This document shows, in pieces, positions 1 through 10,182 of a stretch of DNA of 64,000 bases. Below the pieces are notes generated by a model, which searched no databases, was not told the DNA's origin, and saw nothing but the letters and a program-made list of their open reading frames with translations. Source of the DNA: Marinicauda pacifica (lineage in GTDB: Bacteria; Pseudomonadota; Alphaproteobacteria; Caulobacterales; Maricaulaceae). The DNA is taken from positions 434,501 to 498,500 of the forward strand of contig NZ_SRXV01000001.1 in assembly GCF_004793635.1 (NCBI RefSeq). Reading direction: 5' to 3'. A program made the position numbers and the translations under genes. Position 1 is the first letter of the stretch. Each line of letters opens with the position of its first letter.

Positions 1-1
1 C

Positions 2-79
2 GGGATGGTGGAGGGGAGTGCGGAGCGCCGCGCGAGCATGCTTGAAAAGATGACCACGCTCGGGCGGAAGGGCGCCTAG
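2..79 (+). CDS. C-terminal end of an unidentified protein (partial)
   Basis: An open frame runs in from the left edge and ends at a TAG at 77-79, giving about 25 residues ending in LGRKGA. It is rich in Arg, Lys, Glu and Met, like the charged tail of a soluble protein. The gene starts outside the window and no family can be assigned. After it, 80-164 has no convincing terminator; there is only a short GGCCA/TGGCC inverted repeat without a T-run. Confidence 0.4.
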   Translation, partial: GMVEGSAERRASMLEKMTTLGRKGA

Positions 80-164
80 ACCAGGCCATAAATCTCTTCT
101 GGCCACCCCCGATCGAGCCCGTTAACCTCGCCGTCAGGGTTAACGTCAGGGTCCGGGGGGGCAC

Positions 165-482
165 ATGGACATCGTCAACAATATCATCGACTACCTGCAG
201 GCTGGCTTTTACCAGGTCAATCATCTGCAGGGCCTGATCATTGCGCTCGTTGCCGCGCTTCTCTTGCCCAATGCGAAGAGCATTCCGGTCTTTGCGCTGG
301 GCGCAACCGTGGTTCACATCCTGGTCGACGTGTTCGCCCCGGTCTTTGCCAATGGCGCGCAATTGCGCCTTCCGCCCATCGTGGAGGTGGTATTTTGGGA
401 ACGCGTGCTGATCCTCTTGCTGGGTTATCTGATCGTAATTTCGGTTCTGGGACTGATCAAGCATCTGATATTCAAGCGCTAG
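165..482 (+). CDS. Small integral membrane protein, paralogue of the next gene
   Basis: A 105-residue hydrophobic protein of unknown function. It has an N-terminal hydrophobic stretch (about residues 22-60) containing GATVVHILVDVFAP, and a C-terminal membrane helix (about 76-102) ending in the basic tail KHLIFKR. Its C-terminal two thirds align by eye with the next gene: both have G-T-(I/V)-V-H-x-x-V-D, then a short polar loop, then F-W, a long helix and I-K-x-L-I-F-(K/R). The ATG at 165 follows a G-rich stretch at 151-161 that could serve as a ribosome binding site. A TTAACG sequence lies upstream of both genes. I do not recognise a named domain. Confidence 0.7.
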   Translation: MDIVNNIIDYLQAGFYQVNHLQGLIIALVAALLLPNAKSIPVFALGATVVHILVDVFAPVFANGAQLRLPPIVEVVFWERVLILLLGYLIVISVLGLIKHLIFKR

Positions 483-623
483 ACAGGGTTTCACCCCGTC
501 CGGCCACGGAATGTGACCCTTGAAAGAATAGGGTTAACGCCCGGAAAAACGTTGGCATTTCGTTAATAGTTTGGCAGTGTTCGCCCCATCGTCGGCCTCA
601 GAGCCGTGTTGGAGGGGAACACT

Positions 624-1004
624 ATGGAATTCGTCGATCAGATTTGGGTCTACATCGAACCGGTGTGGAACTGGCTCTACACGGGCCTTGAAATGTACGG
701 ACCGCTGGCCGCAGACGGTTCGGTCAACTGGGTTCATTTCGGCATCCAGGCCGGGGTGATTGCGCTCGTCATGGCGCTGGTGATGCAGGCCTACGGCGCC
801 ATCCTGATTTTCACGATTGTCGGAACGATCGTCCACGTGGTCGTCGACCGGGTTCTTCCGATGGTGCGCGAGGGCGAAAGCTTCGTGATGCCGGAAGTGA
901 CCAATACCGGCTTCTGGCAATATGTCGCCTTCCTGGCGATCTTCTACCTGGTCGCCATCACCATCCTGTCGATGATCAAGGCCTTGATCTTCCGCGGCGA
1001 CTAG
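624..1004 (+). CDS. Small integral membrane protein, paralogue of the previous gene
   Basis: A 126-residue membrane protein. The frame is open from a GTG at 606, but the ATG at 624 has a strong GGAGGGG site at 611-617 with a 6-nt spacer, so 624 is preferred. The N-terminal 40 residues are aromatic-rich and amphipathic. Two hydrophobic segments follow, sharing the GTIVHVVVD...P and IKALIF signatures with the gene at 165. The two are clearly a tandem duplication, separated by 141 bp that could hold a separate promoter. Function unknown. A strong terminator follows the gene. Confidence 0.75.
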   Translation: MEFVDQIWVYIEPVWNWLYTGLEMYGPLAADGSVNWVHFGIQAGVIALVMALVMQAYGAILIFTIVGTIVHVVVDRVLPMVREGESFVMPEVTNTGFWQYVAFLAIFYLVAITILSMIKALIFRGD

Positions 1005-1034
1005 GCGCGTACAGACAATCAGTCCGAATTCAAG

Positions 1035-1067
1035 CCGCCGCTCCGTTCCGGGGCGGCGGTTTTCGTT
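1035..1067 (+). terminator. Rho-independent terminator
   Basis: Stem 1035-1044 pairs with 1050-1059 over 10 bp (one G-U) around a 5-nt loop and is followed by TTTTCGTTT. It ends the transcript of the small membrane protein pair. Confidence 0.85.
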
Positions 1068-1161
1068 TGCGCTCTGACCATCGTGGCTTGGCGCGAGCGC
1101 GCGCGTATCCTAAAGCTCACTTCCTGCCGAAGTCACCGGCCCGAAGAAGGAGTCCTGCAAG

Positions 1162-1959
1162 ATGAGCGACGTGCACGAAGAGGTTCAGTTGAACGTAACC
1201 CGGGCAGGTACGGCGATCATTACGCTGAACCGGCCCGACAAGCACAATGCCTTCAATGCCGACATCATTGCGCGCCTGTCCGATATCTTCGAGACACTGC
1301 GCGCGAACGAGCAGGTGCGCATCGTCTTCCTGCGCGGCGCCGGCAAGACGTTTTCGGCAGGGGCGGATCTGGAATGGATGCAGGCCGCCGCCGACTGGAC
1401 CCATAGCGACAATGTCGAAGACGCGCTGGGCCTGGCCAATATGCTGCGCCGCCTGCATGAGCTGCCGCAGGTGACCGTGGCGCTGGTGCAGGGGGCTGCG
1501 ATGGGGGGCGGCGCCGGGCTGATGGCCGCCTGCGACGTGGCCGTCGCCGTCAAGGACGCCAAGATCCGGTTTTCCGAAGTGCGCCTCGGCCTGACGCCGG
1601 CAACCATCTCGCCCTTCGTCGTGCGCGCCATCGGCCCGCGCTGGGCCAAGGCCCTGTTTGCTACGGGTGAGAGCTTTGACGGCACGTTCGCGGAAAAGAT
1701 CGGCCTCGCCCAGTATACCGTCGAGAGCGTGGATGAGCTCGACGACATGATGGAGCATCTCGCCCAGCTCGCCTTCGGCGCGGCCCCCGGTGCGGTGCAT
1801 GCGGCCAAGGAGCTGGTCGACGCGGTTGCGGGCCAGGAGATCGACGACTCGCTGCTGCACGACGTGGCCCGGCGCATTGCCGACCGCCGCGCCAGCGAAG
1901 AGGGCCGCGAGGGCCTGTCCGCCTTCCTTGAAAAGCGCCAGCCGCGTTGGGCGCAGTAG
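1162..1959 (+). CDS. liuC: Enoyl-CoA hydratase/isomerase family, probably methylglutaconyl-CoA hydratase
   Basis: A 265-residue crotonase-fold enzyme. The CoA/oxyanion-hole motifs are SAGAD (66-69 region) and GAAMGGGAG (111-119). The stretch SEVRLGLTPATISPFV (about 138-153) is characteristic of the LiuC-type 3-methylglutaconyl-CoA hydratases of leucine breakdown, as opposed to classical enoyl-CoA hydratases, which have PGAGGTQR at this point. The biotin-dependent carboxylase two genes downstream fits methylcrotonyl-CoA carboxylase alpha, the preceding step in the same pathway. A GAAGGAG site lies upstream of the ATG. The next frame overlaps its 3' end by 13 bp. The liuA and liuB partners are not in the window, so the exact substrate is inferred. 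Confidence 0.8.
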   Translation: MSDVHEEVQLNVTRAGTAIITLNRPDKHNAFNADIIARLSDIFETLRANEQVRIVFLRGAGKTFSAGADLEWMQAAADWTHSDNVEDALGLANMLRRLHELPQVTVALVQGAAMGGGAGLMAACDVAVAVKDAKIRFSEVRLGLTPATISPFVVRAIGPRWAKALFATGESFDGTFAEKIGLAQYTVESVDELDDMMEHLAQLAFGAAPGAVHAAKELVDAVAGQEIDDSLLHDVARRIADRRASEEGREGLSAFLEKRQPRWAQ

Positions 1960-2836
1960 ACCCCGGACATCACGGCAGGCTGCGCGGCCTCGAAACCTGG
2001 CTGCACGCCCGGCGCGAAGCTCTTCGCGACCGGGTGGTGCGCGGGCCGGTCACGCTGGCGCTGTTCGAATTTCTCGCCTTCGGGATCAAGCAGGGCTGGG
2101 CATGCCTGTTCGGCGCGCTGATGCTGGGCGCACTCGTCGCGAGCTTCCTTTTCTATCCCGCCGACGCAGCCCTGGCGCGCTACGACGTCATCACGCTCGC
2201 GGCGATCGCCATCCAGGCCGTCATGATCGCGACCCGGCTGGAAAGCTGGGCGGAGGTGCGCGTCATTGCCGTCTTCCACGCGGTCGGCACGGCGATGGAG
2301 ATCTTCAAGGTCGCGGTCGGGAGCTGGATCTATCCCGAGGCGGGGCAGGCCGTCCTCGTGATTGCCGGCGTACCGCTGTTTTCCGGCTTCATGTATGCGA
2401 GCGTGGGCAGCTATCTCGCGCGCGTCTGGCGGCTGTTCGATTTTCGCTTCGACCGTTTTCCGCCGCTGTGGGCGCAAGGCCTGCTGGCGCTTGCCATCTA
2501 CATCAACTTCTTCACCCATCACTACACGCTGGACGTGCGGCTGGGCCTGTTTGCGGTCAGCGCGCTCCTGTACGGGCCGTCGATCATCTGGTTCCGGCCC
2601 GACCGCGCACACCGCTGCATGCCCTTGCTGCTCGGGCTGGTTCTGGTTGCACTTTTCATCTGGTTTGCCGAAAACCTCGGCACCTACGCCAGGGCCTGGA
2701 CCTATCCGGGCCAGCATGAGGGGTGGACCCCGGTCTCGCTTGCCAAGCTGGGATCGTGGTACCTGCTCATGATCATCAGCTTCGTGCTCGTCGCGGCAGT
2801 TCAGCGCGCGGGCCCGCCGGACAGAGAAGAGACGCC

Positions 2837-2840
<4 letters not shown>
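1947..2840 (+). CDS. DUF817 family integral membrane protein
   Basis: About 297 residues with around eight hydrophobic segments; it matches the DUF817 family (B. subtilis YoaT type) in length and in features such as EFLAFGIKQGWAC, an internal FFTHHYTLD and the C-terminal tryptophan-rich WYLLMIISFV. Function unknown; it is an inner membrane protein. The start is uncertain: the frame opens with TTG at 1947, inside the end of the upstream hydratase gene, and GTG codons near 2034 are alternatives. The stop TGA overlaps the ATG of the carboxylase gene (ATGA at 2837-2840), so it is translated as the middle gene of a three-gene unit for branched-acid catabolism. Confidence 0.75.
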
Positions 2841-4843
<2,003 letters not shown>

Positions 4844-4870
4844 ACCAGATTCGTCTCCGGCACGATTTCT

Positions 4871-4920
4871 GCTCCGTCACACACCAGAGCCCCCTCGGGC
4901 GTCCCGGTTTGTGACGGAGT
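4871..4920 (+). promoter_or_regulatory. 5' leader hairpin that masks the ribosome binding site of the next gene
   Basis: CTCCGTCACA (4872-4881) is perfectly complementary to TGTGACGGAG (4910-4919), with an extra G-U pair at the base. The right arm contains the GGAG Shine-Dalgarno sequence (4916-4919) placed 7 nt before the ATG at 4927. The 28-nt loop contains a smaller GCCC/GGGC hairpin. No T-run follows, so it is not an ordinary terminator. The structure would block initiation unless opened, as in an RNA thermometer or ligand- or protein-controlled leader. The regulatory role is an inference from base pairing. Confidence 0.55.
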
Positions 4921-4926
4921 AATCTG

Positions 4927-5862
4927 ATGACCACCCCTGTTCTCGTTGACTGGAATGACGAAAAGCGCAGCGAATTTCGCAATGGTGTCGTGACGTCGCG
5001 CCATCGCCTGCACCAGGCGCCCGAGTTTACCGATTTCGCTCTGGCCGAGCTGATCGAGCGCCATCCGCGAGAGCTGACCGATATCTGCACGATGGGCGAC
5101 GACCCGACCGACCGCGATAGCTGGCGGGCGGGGGAGCGGGGCGGTCTGAACGGGCTGGAACTCATGGACGCGGTGCGCGCCGGACGGCTGTGGATCCAGC
5201 TGCGCGACGCGATGAATGTCGACAAGGCCTACAAGCCACTGTTCACGGCCCTGTTCGACCAGATCAAGCGCCTCAATCCAGGCTATGCGCCGCTGCGCGC
5301 CTACGGGAGCATCATCATCTCGTCGCCGACCGCGCAGGCCTTCTACCATTCCGACGTGTCGGAGACCGTCTTCCTGCACGTGCGAGGCGACAAGCGGTTC
5401 CGCGTCTATCCCCCGCATGCGCCCTGGGTGAGCGAGGAATCGCTGGAAGCCATCCTGCACAAGGACCAGACCGAGGACATTCCCTTCGATCCGGCCTGGG
5501 ACGCGGATGCCGCCGTCTTCGACCTGGAACCGGGCGACTTTCTGTCCTGGCCGCTGCATGCGCCGCACCGGGTCGAGAATACCGGAGGGCTGAGCGTCTC
5601 GATCACATGTGAGGTGGTGACGCGCGAGTCGATGATGAAGAACGCGGTCCTGCACGCCAATGGCGTCCTGCGCCGCTTCGGCATCACGCCGAAATCGGCG
5701 GACGCGCAGGGTGTCGGCGCCTATGCCAAATTCGCCCTGTCCAAGAGCTGGAGGCTGGCCGTGCGCCTGTTCGGCGCCAAGCGGCCCAATCCCAAGAGCG
5801 AAACGACCTTCGACGTCGATCTGGCGGCCGAAACCGGCTTCCGCGACCGCGCGACGGTCTGA
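4927..5862 (+). CDS. Cupin-like / JmjC-type putative Fe(II)-dependent oxygenase
   Basis: A 311-residue cytosolic protein (no signal peptide). The central part looks like a JmjC/cupin barrel: H141-S-D143 gives an HxD pair, LHVRGDKRFRVYPP is the typical strand after it, and EPGDFLSWPLHAPHRVEN supplies the distal histidine (H211 or H214). This is the 2-His-1-carboxylate arrangement of 2-oxoglutarate/Fe(II) dioxygenases. Similar proteins in alphaproteobacteria are annotated only as cupin-like. The substrate is unknown. The gene sits alone between the carboxylase gene and an exported protein gene, and its start is behind the hairpin at 4871-4920. Confidence 0.65.
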   Translation: MTTPVLVDWNDEKRSEFRNGVVTSRHRLHQAPEFTDFALAELIERHPRELTDICTMGDDPTDRDSWRAGERGGLNGLELMDAVRAGRLWIQLRDAMNVDKAYKPLFTALFDQIKRLNPGYAPLRAYGSIIISSPTAQAFYHSDVSETVFLHVRGDKRFRVYPPHAPWVSEESLEAILHKDQTEDIPFDPAWDADAAVFDLEPGDFLSWPLHAPHRVENTGGLSVSITCEVVTRESMMKNAVLHANGVLRRFGITPKSADAQGVGAYAKFALSKSWRLAVRLFGAKRPNPKSETTFDVDLAAETGFRDRATV

Positions 5863-5892
5863 CGGCCGGGCGGCCATCGGGCGCAGTCTGAA

Positions 5893-5909
5893 CCGAATTT
5901 AATATTCGG
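5893..5909. promoter_or_regulatory. Small palindrome in the promoter region of the gene at 5965
   Basis: CCGAAT and ATTCGG form 6-bp arms around TTAAT. The site is AT-rich relative to its surroundings and 56 bp upstream of the next ATG, a position compatible with an operator or core promoter. No regulator can be named. Confidence 0.3.
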
Positions 5910-5964
5910 CTGAGGGGCTGGCGGGCGTATCATCGCAGGCGAGTCACGAAAAGGATTTGCACCG

Positions 5965-6663
5965 ATGCTCCTCGCCAGCGCGCTCTTTGCGCTTTCCGCC
6001 GCCTTACCCCAGCCGCTCGAGCAGGCGCTCACCATCCAGGTGGACGAGACCGAACTCTCCACCGGGCATTTCCGTGTGACCGAGGGCCCGGCGCGGATCG
6101 AATTCCGCGTGGTCTACGACGACCAGCGCCAGGCCGAGCTGACCCTGCTCGCGCCGGCCGAGACCGCCATGACCGAGGCCGAGGTGGAGCTGTGGGAAGC
6201 CTGGCAGGGCGACGACGAGGCGGACGGCGAGGAGGAGGATTCCTCCTTCGACGGGGCCTATAATGTCGAAAATCTACGGGCGTCGATCGGCGGCGAGGTG
6301 AGCGAGCTGGGGCGCGAGGACGGCTTGCTCGTCTACGCGTTCACGCCGCTATCGCTGTTCAGTGCAGAGGACGGAGACGGGTCGGAGCGTATTGTCCAGC
6401 ACCTGACCGGCCGGGTGGCGGTCGACGAGGCGGCCGGTCATATCGCCTGGATCGAGTATTCCGCACCGGAGAGCTTCAAGCCGAACATGGCGGCGCGAAT
6501 CGAAACGTTCATGATGCGCGTCTCTTTCGGGCGGGAGGCCAGCGCCGAAGCCCCGCGCATGGAGGAGCTGGCGTTTGAGATCGAGGGCTCGGCGGCCTTC
6601 CAGCCCTTCAGCCAGAACAGCCGGATCGAGCTGATCTCGGCAGAGTTTACCCCGGCCGACTGA
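5965..6663 (+). CDS. Exported protein of unknown function
   Basis: 232 residues. The first 18 or so (MLLASALFALSAALPQPL) look like a short signal peptide, so the protein is probably periplasmic. The rest is acidic and beta-rich, with a low-complexity stretch of Asp and Glu around residues 85-95. There are no cysteines after the leader and no recognisable catalytic motif. AAGGA at 5950-5954 supports the ATG at 5965. It stands between the JmjC-like gene and the DUF1489 gene on the same strand. No function is proposed. Confidence 0.65.
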   Translation: MLLASALFALSAALPQPLEQALTIQVDETELSTGHFRVTEGPARIEFRVVYDDQRQAELTLLAPAETAMTEAEVELWEAWQGDDEADGEEEDSSFDGAYNVENLRASIGGEVSELGREDGLLVYAFTPLSLFSAEDGDGSERIVQHLTGRVAVDEAAGHIAWIEYSAPESFKPNMAARIETFMMRVSFGREASAEAPRMEELAFEIEGSAAFQPFSQNSRIELISAEFTPAD

Positions 6664-6709
6664 TCGCTGTTTTTGAAGCGGGCGCTGACTCGGCCTATTT
6701 GCGTCAGTC

Positions 6710-7126
6710 ATGGCGCTTCATCTGATCAAACTGTCCGTGGGTACGGAGTCCATCGAGGACCTCGAGCGCTGGCGCGACCGGGTCTTCGGCAAGGGCCAGC
6801 CGACCAGCCATGTCACGCGGATGTTTCCAAAGCGCCGCGACGAAATTCTCGATGGCGGGTCGATCTACTGGGTCATCAAGCGGGTGGTTCAGGTACGCCA
6901 GCGCGTTCTGGACCTGGAAGAGATCACGGATTCGGCCGGAGTGAAGCGATGCCGGATCGTGCTGGAACCGGAGTTGATCCGGACCAATCCGGCGCCCAAG
7001 CGGCCCTTCCAGGGGTGGCGGTATCTCAAGCCCGAGGATGCGCCCGGCGATCTGTCGGTTGCCGCAGGCGGAGAAAACCTGCCCGAGGATCTGCGCCGCA
7101 AATTGCTGGAACTCGGCGCCTGGTGA
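6710..7126 (+). CDS. DUF1489 family protein
   Basis: A 138-residue soluble protein matching the alphaproteobacterial DUF1489 family along its length: LIKLSVG at the N-terminus, HVTRMFPKRRDEILDGGSIYWVIK in the middle, and the PFQGWRYL motif near residue 98. Members are small single-copy proteins of unknown function that are often encoded beside unrelated housekeeping genes. It converges with panC, with only 4 bp between the two stop codons. Confidence 0.85.
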   Translation: MALHLIKLSVGTESIEDLERWRDRVFGKGQPTSHVTRMFPKRRDEILDGGSIYWVIKRVVQVRQRVLDLEEITDSAGVKRCRIVLEPELIRTNPAPKRPFQGWRYLKPEDAPGDLSVAAGGENLPEDLRRKLLELGAW

Positions 7127-7130
7127 GGTG

Positions 7131-7988
7131 CTAGACGGCCATGTTGTCGATCAGGCGGGTCTTGCCGACGCGGACCGCCGCCAGGACACGGGCCGGGCCT
7201 GAGACCCGTTCCGCAACGATCGGTTCGAGAGTGTCTGCGTCGCGCACCTCGATATAGTCGACGCTGTCGAAGACCGCTTCGGCGCGCTCGCGTGCAGCCA
7301 TTTGCGCGGGTTCGAGCGGCTGACCGGACCGGATCTCGCGAGCCAGCTCTGCGAGGATCACGTTGAGCCGACCGGCCCGCTCGCGTTCGGCCGGGCTCAG
7401 ATAGGCGTTGCGCGAGGAGAGTGCCAGGCCGTCTCTGTCGCGCGAGGTTTCCGCGCCGACAATGTCGACCGGCAGGTCGAGATCGCGTGCCAGGCGGCGA
7501 ATGACGAGCAGTTGCTGGTAGTCCTTCTCCCCGAATACGGCGAGATCGGGCTGGACCTGATTGAGAAGCTTGGTGACCACCGTTGCGACGCCGCCGAAGA
7601 AATGCGGGCGCGACTGGCTCTCCAGCCCGAAGGCCGGTCCTTCGACGTGGACAGAGCTGGCAAATCCATTCGGGTACATTTCCATGACCGTGGGTGCGAA
7701 GAGCAAGTGGCAGCCCGCTCCGGCCAGCTTGGCCGCATCGGACTCCAGCGTTCGCGGATAGGTATCGAAGTCCTCGCCCTGCGCGAACTGGGCCGGGTTG
7801 ACGAAAATGCTGGCCACGACACGGTCGGCGTCTTCAAGCGCCCGGGTCACAAGGGAAAGATGTCCTTCATGAAGCGCGCCCATGGTGGGCACGAAGCCGA
7901 TCCTGTGACCATCCTTGCGCCAGCTCTGGACCTGGCGGCGCAGGGCGGCAACAGTATCCACGGCATCGATGGGCAGTGATTCCAGCAT
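7131..7988 (-). CDS. panC: Pantothenate synthetase (pantoate-beta-alanine ligase)
   Basis: 285 residues. It joins pantoate and beta-alanine with ATP, the last step of pantothenate (vitamin B5, CoA precursor) synthesis. The signature VPTMGALHEGHLSL with the HxGH nucleotide-binding motif lies near residue 35. FGEKDYQQ and SSRNAYLS follow in the right order, and the C-terminus is the usual small domain. The start was placed at the ATG at 7988, where family members begin, although the frame stays open further upstream. panB is not adjacent. Its start codon lies only 9 bp from the ATG of the divergent gene at 7998. Confidence 0.92.
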   Translation of the reverse strand: MLESLPIDAVDTVAALRRQVQSWRKDGHRIGFVPTMGALHEGHLSLVTRALEDADRVVASIFVNPAQFAQGEDFDTYPRTLESDAAKLAGAGCHLLFAPTVMEMYPNGFASSVHVEGPAFGLESQSRPHFFGGVATVVTKLLNQVQPDLAVFGEKDYQQLLVIRRLARDLDLPVDIVGAETSRDRDGLALSSRNAYLSPAERERAGRLNVILAELAREIRSGQPLEPAQMAARERAEAVFDSVDYIEVRDADTLEPIVAERVSGPARVLAAVRVGKTRLIDNMAV

Positions 7989-7997
7989 GAGGGCTCC

Positions 7998-8600
7998 ATG
8001 AGGGCGCAAAACACGACACGGCAAACGCAAATCCGCGAGCACGCTATCCGGCGCCGGGGCGTGCGGGCAAGCGGGCTGGGCCTTCTGCTCCTCCTGCTTC
8101 CGCTGGCGGCGTGTGCGTCCATGCCGGAAACGCGCGAGCCGGTGTCCTACGCCCATCCCCAGGCGCAGCGCGTCGCCCGTCAGCTCGAAATGGCGGCGCG
8201 CAGCGGCGATCCGCGGCTGGAGCAGGCACAGGGCGAACTCGATGCTCTGGACGCGGCTCTGAACGCGCCGCTCCAGACCACCGCCAGCGAGCCGCAACCC
8301 GCCTATGAACCGGCGCCGGACCTCTCCGGTTTCTCGCCGGTCTTCCATGGTGTTCACGTCGCCTCCTACCGCAGCCGCGAGCTGGCCGAGACCGGCTGGC
8401 AGACCTATCGCGCGCGCTCCGAGTTTGAGGGGCGGTCCGGCGTGGTCAGCGAGGTCGATCTGGACTCAGGTCACTGGTTCCGCCTGAAGGCGGGCCCGTA
8501 CGATAACCGGGCCGCGGCCATGGCCGCCTGCGCCGCGGTGCAACAGCGCGCGGAGTGGTGCCAGGTGACCGATTTTCGCGGTGAGGCCGTCGCAAATTAA
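7998..8600 (+). CDS. Lipoprotein with C-terminal SPOR domain
   Basis: 200 residues from the ATG at 7998. A hydrophobic leader (GLGLLLLLLPLAAC) ends in an LAAC lipobox, so this is probably an outer-membrane or periplasm-facing lipoprotein. Residues about 110-195 form a SPOR-like domain (FHGVHVASYRSRELAETGW ... WFRLKAGPYDNRAAA ... WCQV), a fold that binds denuded septal peptidoglycan. A GTG at 8061 would give a more normal n-region for the signal peptide and would leave room for divergent promoters, so the start is uncertain. The next gene downstream is mipZ, also a division gene. Confidence 0.75.
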   Translation: MRAQNTTRQTQIREHAIRRRGVRASGLGLLLLLLPLAACASMPETREPVSYAHPQAQRVARQLEMAARSGDPRLEQAQGELDALDAALNAPLQTTASEPQPAYEPAPDLSGFSPVFHGVHVASYRSRELAETGWQTYRARSEFEGRSGVVSEVDLDSGHWFRLKAGPYDNRAAAMAACAAVQQRAEWCQVTDFRGEAVAN

Positions 8601-8650
8601 GCTGCACGCCCCCCTTAAGCTTTCTTGCGAGCCGGACTATCTGTAGCGCC

Positions 8651-9535
8651 ATGTCGTCGCCACATTTCGATCCTGCCCGCGATCGCGACTCCTCGGGCCG
8701 GTCTTCCGACCGGCCCGCGCACATTATTGTCATGGGCAATGAGAAGGGCGGGGCGGGCAAGTCCACCGTAGCCATTCATCTCGCCGTCGCGCTGATGCGC
8801 ATGAACCGCCGCGTCGGCGTCATCGATCTGGATGTGCGCCAGTCCACGCTGGGCCGCTATCTCGACAATCGCCGCCGCTGGAGCGAGCGGCGCGGGCTGG
8901 ACCTGCCCATACCCGAACAGGTCGTCGTGCAGGCCAGTACGGCGCGCTCGCTGGACGAGGCCGAGGCCGAAGAGGTCGAGGCCTGGAAGGCCGCGCTCAG
9001 AGACCTGAAGGCCCGCTGCGACTTCATCGTGGTCGATGCGCCAGGCGCCGACACACACTTCTCCAGGCTCGCGCATTCCAGCGCGGACACGATCATCACG
9101 CCGGTCAACGATTCCTTCGTCGATTTCGATCTGCTCGCCGATGTCGATCCGGACACGTTCGAGGTCGGCCGCCCCAGCGTGTACTCGGCGCTGGTGTGGG
9201 AATGCCGCAAGCAGAAAGCGGTCAAGGAGAAGAAGTCGATCGACTGGGTGGTCATGCGCAACCGGATCTCCATGCTGGATGCGCGCAACAAGCGCCGCGT
9301 GGGCAAGGGACTGAAAAAGCTGTCCGAACGGGTCGGCTTCCGGCTCGCGCCGGGCTTTGGCGAGCGGGTGATCTATCGCGAACTCTTCCCGCTCGGCCTG
9401 ACCCTGCTGGACCTGACACAGGACGGATCGGCCAAGCAGTTCACCTTGAGCCACGTGGCCGCGCGTCAGGAATTGCGCGACCTTCTCATCGTACTCAAAC
9501 TGCCCGGGCTTGAGGGCGAACGCATCCCGTTCTAG
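8651..9535 (+). CDS. mipZ: MipZ, ParA-family division-site regulator
   Basis: 294 residues. MipZ forms gradients from the ParB-bound poles and inhibits FtsZ assembly, placing the division plane. The deviant Walker A motif is GNEKGGAGKST (29-39). DFIVVDAPGADTHFSRLAH is the Walker B region. SFVDFDLLADVDPDT, SVYSALVWECRKQK and VIYRELFPLGLTLLDL match Caulobacter MipZ closely and separate it from ordinary ParA. There is an extra polar N-terminal extension of about 22 residues compared with the Caulobacter protein. Flanking SPOR and J-domain genes make a division-related neighbourhood. Confidence 0.92.
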   Translation: MSSPHFDPARDRDSSGRSSDRPAHIIVMGNEKGGAGKSTVAIHLAVALMRMNRRVGVIDLDVRQSTLGRYLDNRRRWSERRGLDLPIPEQVVVQASTARSLDEAEAEEVEAWKAALRDLKARCDFIVVDAPGADTHFSRLAHSSADTIITPVNDSFVDFDLLADVDPDTFEVGRPSVYSALVWECRKQKAVKEKKSIDWVVMRNRISMLDARNKRRVGKGLKKLSERVGFRLAPGFGERVIYRELFPLGLTLLDLTQDGSAKQFTLSHVAARQELRDLLIVLKLPGLEGERIPF

Positions 9536-9606
9536 AGCCTCGGCCTCGATTTCAGAGCCGATGAAGATGCTCTGGTTTGTTGTTCCAGCCGCATGAGGAC
9601 ACGCCG

Positions 9607-10068
9607 GTGACCCTGATTTTCGGCCTTGTTGCGGTTCTCGGGCTCCTGCTTGGGCTTGGCTTTGTCTTTTCCCGCATGAAGACCGAGACGGCGGCCCAGA
9701 GCACGCGCATCACGCTGGGCGTGATCGGGGTGCTGGCCGGCCTGTTCCTGACGCTGCGCGGCGCCGGTGTACTCGGCGTTCCCATCGCGGGGGCGGCGAT
9801 CGGAATGCTGGGAATCGCGATGAGAGGCGGGCGGTCCAAGGCGGGCGGGCAGGAGCGAACCGGCGGGCGTGCCCCCTCACAGCGCGGCATGGACGCGGGC
9901 GAGGCGCGCGAAATCCTGGGCGTTGGCAAGGATGCCGGAGAAGACGAAATCCGCAGCGCCCACCGCACGCTGATGAAGCGCGTGCATCCCGACGCCGGCG
10001 GGTCGGACGGGCTCGCCTCCCGCGTCACTCTGGCGCGCGACGTGTTGCTGGATGCGTTGAAAAAGTAA
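9607..10068 (+). CDS. Membrane protein with C-terminal J-domain (DnaJ/TIM14-like)
   Basis: 153 residues. One or two N-terminal membrane segments (about 3-22 and 36-62) are followed by a basic linker and a short J-domain at the very C-terminus (EAREILGVGKDAGEDEIRSAHR ... HPD), the arrangement of Tim14/Pam18-like DnaJ proteins. It would stimulate a DnaK-type chaperone at the inner membrane. The start chosen is the GTG at 9607, preceded by GAGGA; a TTG at 9577 is also in frame. It follows mipZ at 71 bp and probably shares its transcript. Confidence 0.75.
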   Translation: MTLIFGLVAVLGLLLGLGFVFSRMKTETAAQSTRITLGVIGVLAGLFLTLRGAGVLGVPIAGAAIGMLGIAMRGGRSKAGGQERTGGRAPSQRGMDAGEAREILGVGKDAGEDEIRSAHRTLMKRVHPDAGGSDGLASRVTLARDVLLDALKK

Positions 10069-10182
10069 CCGGCGTCCGGTTGCGGGGGTGTCCGCTGTCA
10101 TTCAACCCCTTCACCCGGTCCCCTCCGGGTTTCCGGATCTCCGGACTGACCCGGGATCCCGAGAGCGTGGAATGCCGTCATC

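Noticed and set aside
122..143. Two TTAA half-sites resembling a CtrA box
   Set aside because: The spacing is 14 bp between half-sites, not the 7 bp of the CtrA consensus TTAA-N7-TTAA. The pair at 534 and 563 is even wider.
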